A DNA stretch of 5,666 nucleotides from Bacteroidales bacterium. Lineage in GTDB: Bacteria > Bacteroidota > Bacteroidia > Bacteroidales > SMBSF77. Position 1 is the first letter of the stretch; each line of letters opens with the position of its first letter. The notes below the pieces were generated by a model. It searched no databases and had not been told where the DNA came from. It saw only the letters and a list, made by a program, of their open reading frames with translations. Below, piece by piece: positions 4,125 to 5,666 of the stretch. The stretch covers positions 1-5,666 of the forward strand of contig JAIOTT010000013.1 of assembly GCA_021106655.1 (NCBI GenBank), read 5' to 3'. Position numbers and translations under genes: made by a program.

Positions 4125-5630
4125 ATGAATAATAAAAATAAAGGTAAGATATCACAGATAATAGGTCCGGTAATTGATGTAGCTTTTGAAGATAATATAG
4201 ATCTTCCAAACATTTACGATGCTTTAGAAGTAAAAAATGATGACGGGGATGTAATTATTCTGGAATGTCAGCAGAACATTGGTGAAAGTACAATCAGGGC
4301 TATTGCTATGGATTCTACAGATGGCTTATATAGAGGATTGGATGTTATTTCAACCGGTGCACCTATTTCCATGCCGACAGGTGAAAAAATAAGGGGACGT
4401 TTATTTAATGTTATCGGGAAAGCTATTGATGGCCTTGGAGATGTTGAAAAAACTAATCCATATAGTATTCACAGGGATCCTCCAAAATTTGAAAACCTTA
4501 CAACAAAAAAAGAGGTTTTGTTTACAGGAATTAAGGTGATTGATCTCATTGAGCCTTATTCCAAAGGCGGTAAGATTGGTTTGTTCGGCGGTGCCGGAGT
4601 TGGTAAAACTGTTATCATCATGGAACTGATAAATAATATTGCCAAAAGTTATTCTGGATTATCTGTTTTTGCCGGAGTTGGAGAAAGAACACGAGAGGGT
4701 AATGATCTTTTACGCGAAATGATTGAATCCGGAGTAATAAAATATGGTTCTGAATTTGAGGAAGACATGAAAAATGGAGGCTGGGATCTTTCAAAAGTTG
4801 ATCTCAAAGAGCTGGCAAAATCACAGGCAACACTTGTTTTCGGACAAATGAACGAACCCCCCGGAGCCCGTGCCCGTGTAGCTTTATCCGGTCTAAGTCT
4901 CGCTGAATATTTCAGAGATGGAGATGAAAAATCCGGAGGCAGGGATATTTTGTTCTTTATTGATAATATTTTCCGTTTCACACAAGCAGGATCAGAAGTA
5001 TCTGCTTTGCTCGGACGTATGCCATCTGCTGTGGGATATCAGCCAACCCTTGCAACAGAGATGGGTATTATGCAGGAGCGTATTACTTCAACAAAACGGG
5101 GATCTATTACTTCTGTTCAGGCTGTTTATGTGCCTGCTGATGATTTAACCGATCCTGCACCTGCAACAACATTTGTTCACCTCGATGCTACTACTGTACT
5201 TAGCAGGAAAATAGCTGAGCTTGGTATATATCCCGCTGTGGATCCTCTGGATTCAACCTCTCGAATTCTGGCACCGGAAATTGTTGGTGAAGAACATTAT
5301 AATACTGCACAAAGAGTTAAAGAAATTCTGCAGCGATATAAAGAACTTCAGGATATTATTGCTATTCTAGGTATGGATGAACTCTCAGAGGAGGACAAAT
5401 TAGTTGTCCACCGTGCTCGTCGTGTTCAACGATTCCTCTCACAGCCATTTTTTGTTGCTGAGCAATTTACCGGACTAAAAGGAACTACAGTTTCGATAGA
5501 AGATACAATAAAAGGATTCAACATGATAGTTGACGGTGAGGTGGATGAATATCCGGAAGCTGCTTTTAACCTGGTAGGAACTATCGAGGAAGCAATTGAG
5601 AAAGGTAAAAAAATTCTTGCCGAGAACTAA
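4125..5630 (+). CDS. atpD: F1Fo ATP synthase subunit beta
   Basis: This is the catalytic beta subunit of the F1 sector at the inner face of the cytoplasmic membrane, which makes or hydrolyses ATP. The 501 residues hold an N-terminal beta-barrel (I-G-P-V-I-D-V-A-F from residue 13), Walker A G-G-A-G-V-G-K-T (155-162, K161), catalytic E187 in G-E-R-T-R-E-G-N-D, Walker B in I-L-F-F-I-D-N-I-F, the alpha/beta signature P-A-V-D-P-L-D-S-T-S-R (370-380) and D-E-L-S-E-E-D (418-424). Relative to E. coli AtpD there is an insertion of about 27 residues between R-E-G-N-D and G-Q-M-N-E-P-P (about residues 206-232, containing G-G-W-D-L-S-K-V-D-L). I recall such an insert from other Bacteroidota. Everything catalytic is intact. 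The other ATP synthase genes are not upstream; atpC probably follows, as in lineages where atpDC is a separate unit. Confidence 0.98.
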   Translation: MNNKNKGKISQIIGPVIDVAFEDNIDLPNIYDALEVKNDDGDVIILECQQNIGESTIRAIAMDSTDGLYRGLDVISTGAPISMPTGEKIRGRLFNVIGKAIDGLGDVEKTNPYSIHRDPPKFENLTTKKEVLFTGIKVIDLIEPYSKGGKIGLFGGAGVGKTVIIMELINNIAKSYSGLSVFAGVGERTREGNDLLREMIESGVIKYGSEFEEDMKNGGWDLSKVDLKELAKSQATLVFGQMNEPPGARARVALSGLSLAEYFRDGDEKSGGRDILFFIDNIFRFTQAGSEVSALLGRMPSAVGYQPTLATEMGIMQERITSTKRGSITSVQAVYVPADDLTDPAPATTFVHLDATTVLSRKIAELGIYPAVDPLDSTSRILAPEIVGEEHYNTAQRVKEILQRYKELQDIIAILGMDELSEEDKLVVHRARRVQRFLSQPFFVAEQFTGLKGTTVSIEDTIKGFNMIVDGEVDEYPEAAFNLVGTIEEAIEKGKKILAEN

Positions 5631-5664
5631 TTATTAATTATTAATGGTTAATTATTAATTGATA
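5631..5664. repeat. A/T-rich heptamer-periodic repeat after atpD
   Basis: Taking the last A of the atpD stop as the first base, the DNA divides into five 7-base units: ATTATTA (three times: first, second, fourth), ATGGTTA (third) and ATTGATA (fifth). The array nearly reaches the window end and may continue. No hairpin terminator is seen, consistent with readthrough into a following gene such as atpC. Confidence 0.6.
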
Positions 5665-5666
5665 AC

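Noticed and set aside
4649..5148. Open frames overlapping atpD (minus 4649-4981, plus 4918-5148)
   Set aside because: They lie wholly inside a highly conserved gene in other frames and show no protein-like features of their own.
1..5666. Undescribed multi-gene defence, mobile or biosynthetic system
   Set aside because: Four of the six genes are well-known housekeeping families, one is GldH-like and one is an unassigned membrane protein; there is no transposase, integrase, nuclease, tRNA or attachment-site signature.

Overview
The window looks like a chromosomal segment of a Bacteroidota bacterium. Four signs point that way: a GldH-type lipoprotein gene; two promoters that fit the Bacteroidota pattern (TTG/TTTG, about 19-20 bases, TAnnTTTG) in front of slyD and atpD; A/T-rich leaders without Shine-Dalgarno sequences on most genes; and an ATP synthase beta subunit with an extra segment of about 27 residues relative to E. 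coli. An anaerobic or microaerophilic life is suggested, but not proven, by the flavodiiron protein. All clear genes are on the + strand.

Layout. 1-969: the 3' part of a flavodiiron (A-type flavoprotein) O2/NO reductase gene, cut off at its 5' end by the window edge. 970-1134: a hairpin, then a consensus promoter with a palindrome at the predicted transcription start. 1135-1605: a short-tailed SlyD-type prolyl isomerase, followed by a probable terminator. 1678-2067: an unrecognised protein with three membrane segments. 2073-2660: a GldH-like lipoprotein whose apparent N-terminus is partly made of repeat DNA. 2661-2805: a gap filled with short tandem repeats. 2806-3729: the bifunctional FMN/FAD synthesis enzyme RibF, starting at GTG. 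3730-4124: a 395-base gap full of hairpins and degenerate heptamer repeats, ending in the atpD promoter. 4125-5630: atpD, the catalytic subunit of F1-ATPase. 5631-5666: another heptamer-periodic A/T repeat.

The genes do not form one pathway. They look like separate housekeeping units. RibF makes the FMN that the flavodiiron protein would need, but nothing ties the two into one operon. atpD has its own promoter; atpC probably follows outside the window.

No undescribed multi-gene system is visible. The most unusual thing is the non-coding DNA. Several gaps, and the start of the gldH reading frame, carry short tandem arrays with a 7-base period, and some of the units recur in inverted orientation. 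This has a concrete consequence for where gldH translation starts.
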